DNA from: Hyphomicrobiales bacterium
GTDB lineage: Bacteria > Pseudomonadota > Alphaproteobacteria > Rhizobiales > Aestuariivirgaceae
Assembly (NCBI GenBank): GCA_025363755.1
Contig: JANYLQ010000050.1
Span: forward strand, 134,351-198,350
DNA: 64,000 nucleotides
Direction of reading: 5' to 3'
Part shown: positions 63,613-64,000 of the stretch, one piece after another
Position numbering within the stretch: the first letter of the stretch is position 1
Layout of the letters: each line of letters opens with the position of its first letter
Program-made: the position numbers and the translations under genes
The notes under the pieces: generated by a model
What the model was told of the DNA's origin: nothing
What the model saw: only the letters and a program-made list of their open reading frames with translations
Databases searched by the model: none

Positions 63613-63662
63613 GAATACAAAAATTCATTTTAATACCATAAAATAATGCTTTTTGCATTATC

Positions 63663-63676
63663 ATCAGTATACGGAT
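63663..63676. repeat. 14-bp near-palindrome, second of two
   Basis: ATCAGTATACGGAT, one base from the perfect palindrome at 63599-63612, and also followed by GAA. The two sites have the same direction of the flanking bases, so they are direct repeats of a near-palindrome. Confidence 0.65.
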
Positions 63677-63843
63677 GAAATAAATTTTTGCAGGACAATT
63701 GCGTTCACGCATTGCTACCCAAAAACGTTTTCCACAATTTTTTTTGAAAATAGTTCCATCGAGTGCTGATTCATTGCGTTTAAAACTCTGGATCACAACT
63801 CTAAAGCTTAAATAGTCGACAGCAAATCCGCTCTCTAATATCC

Positions 63844-63877
63844 CGTCATTCCCGCGATGTCGGGGGCGGGCATGACG
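63844..63877. repeat. 34-bp palindromic repeat related to 63103-63188
   Basis: Arms CGTCAT (63844-63849) and ATGACG (63872-63877) enclose a CCCGC/GCGGG inner stem. The ends match the longer repeat 750 bp to the left, so both belong to one dispersed type. Confidence 0.7.
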
Positions 63878-63921
63878 ATTTAAATTAATAGAGCCATCTA
63901 AAACGATCAGAGTCCAGACAC

Positions 63922-63946
63922 AAAAAAGCCGGGATCACTCCCGGCT
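63922..63946 (-). terminator. intrinsic terminator of the gene entering from the right edge
   Basis: AGCCGGGA (63927-63934) and TCCCGGCT (63939-63946) form a perfect 8-bp stem with a TCAC loop (as read on the + strand), followed on the minus strand by a run of six T. It lies 23 bp beyond the stop codon at 63970-63972. Confidence 0.88.
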
Positions 63947-63969
63947 CCTTCAATTCACTTGAATTAATA

Positions 63970-64000
63970 TTACGAACACCCACTCGTAGAACCACACGTA
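63970..64000 (-). CDS. C-terminal end of a probable B12-dependent ribonucleotide reductase (partial)
   Basis: On the minus strand the last nine codons before a TAA at 63972-63970 read TCGSTSGCS. A tail of this kind, with paired Cys after a Cys-rich stretch, is what I recall for the C-terminus of class II (NrdJ) reductases of Hyphomicrobiales, where it holds redox Cys residues. The terminator 23 bp beyond supports a real gene end. The rest of the gene lies outside the window, so the call rests on nine residues. Confidence 0.5.
   Translation of the reverse strand, partial: TCGSTSGCS

Larger units (their letters stand above)
63387..63969. other. 583-bp AT-rich intergenic region with repeats but no convincing gene
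   Basis: It contains the promoter of the 63282 minigene, a pair of palindromes (63599-63612 and 63663-63676), a palindromic repeat (63844-63877) and a terminator at 63922-63946. The minus frame at 63563-63796 is open but lacks a ribosome site and runs through the palindromes, so I do not call it. Confidence 0.5.

Noticed and set aside
63563-63796. Minus-strand frame of 77 codons in the AT-rich gap
   Set aside because: No ribosome site, no family resemblance, and it runs through both palindromes.

Overview
The window looks like chromosome of an alphaproteobacterium, most likely of the order Hyphomicrobiales (Rhizobiales). The main reasons are the run DUF2066 protein - AI-2E/PerM transporter - HdaA - ppk1 - ppx beside purM/purN, the livHMGF cluster followed by a small DUF6867-type membrane protein, and an apparent 3' end of a B12-dependent ribonucleotide reductase at the right edge. 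Base composition is close to balanced by eye. I found no tRNA, rRNA, CRISPR array, phage genes, transposase or integrase.

Layout. 1-6.2 kb: start of an antiporter gene, an ABC-F ATPase, PEP carboxylase (ppc), a secreted Asn/Gly- and Ala-rich protein, and a VOC protein. 6.2-14 kb: trhO, a three-gene polar amino acid ABC importer, a large OmpA-type periplasmic protein, ndk, and two small membrane proteins (VUT/YhhQ-like and TMEM175-like). 14-17.3 kb: a DMT exporter and a dimethylglycine/sarcosine dehydrogenase-like flavoprotein. 17.3-21.7 kb: an outer-membrane beta-barrel-like protein and a 2.3-kb segment with one polytopic membrane gene, bounded by a 33-bp direct repeat that copies the 3' end of the adjacent SpoU/TrmH methyltransferase gene. 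21.8-28.9 kb: an NTF2-FMO fusion, a molybdopterin oxidoreductase, a small membrane ORF, and the operon GST - DUF1801 - nucleoside hydrolase facing a WYL regulator. 28.9-41.4 kb: purine genes (purN, purM, purB), the polyphosphate block (ppk1, ppx), hdaA, rnd, and a second copy of the polytopic membrane family. 41.5-48.6 kb: branched-chain amino acid transport, with livHMGF, two binding proteins and a stand-alone Lrp ligand domain. 48.8-54 kb: a PadR regulator with an RND efflux pump. 54-64 kb: aminotransferase, lipoprotein, tandem cyclopropane synthases, an amine oxidase-like flavoprotein, two L,D-transpeptidases around aspS, a 34-residue Lys/Ala-rich minigene, and an intergenic stretch rich in palindromic repeats.

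How genes work together. Most of the window is housekeeping or transport. Three regions look accessory: the repeat-bounded cassette at 18.67-21.0 kb, whose cargo has a paralogue wedged between ppx and rnd at 37.4-38.8 kb; the GST operon, whose divergent WYL regulator faces three TGTCA/TGACA half-sites spaced exactly 11 bp apart; and the palindrome-rich right end. All calls come from reading the sequence and recalling family features. No database search was run.
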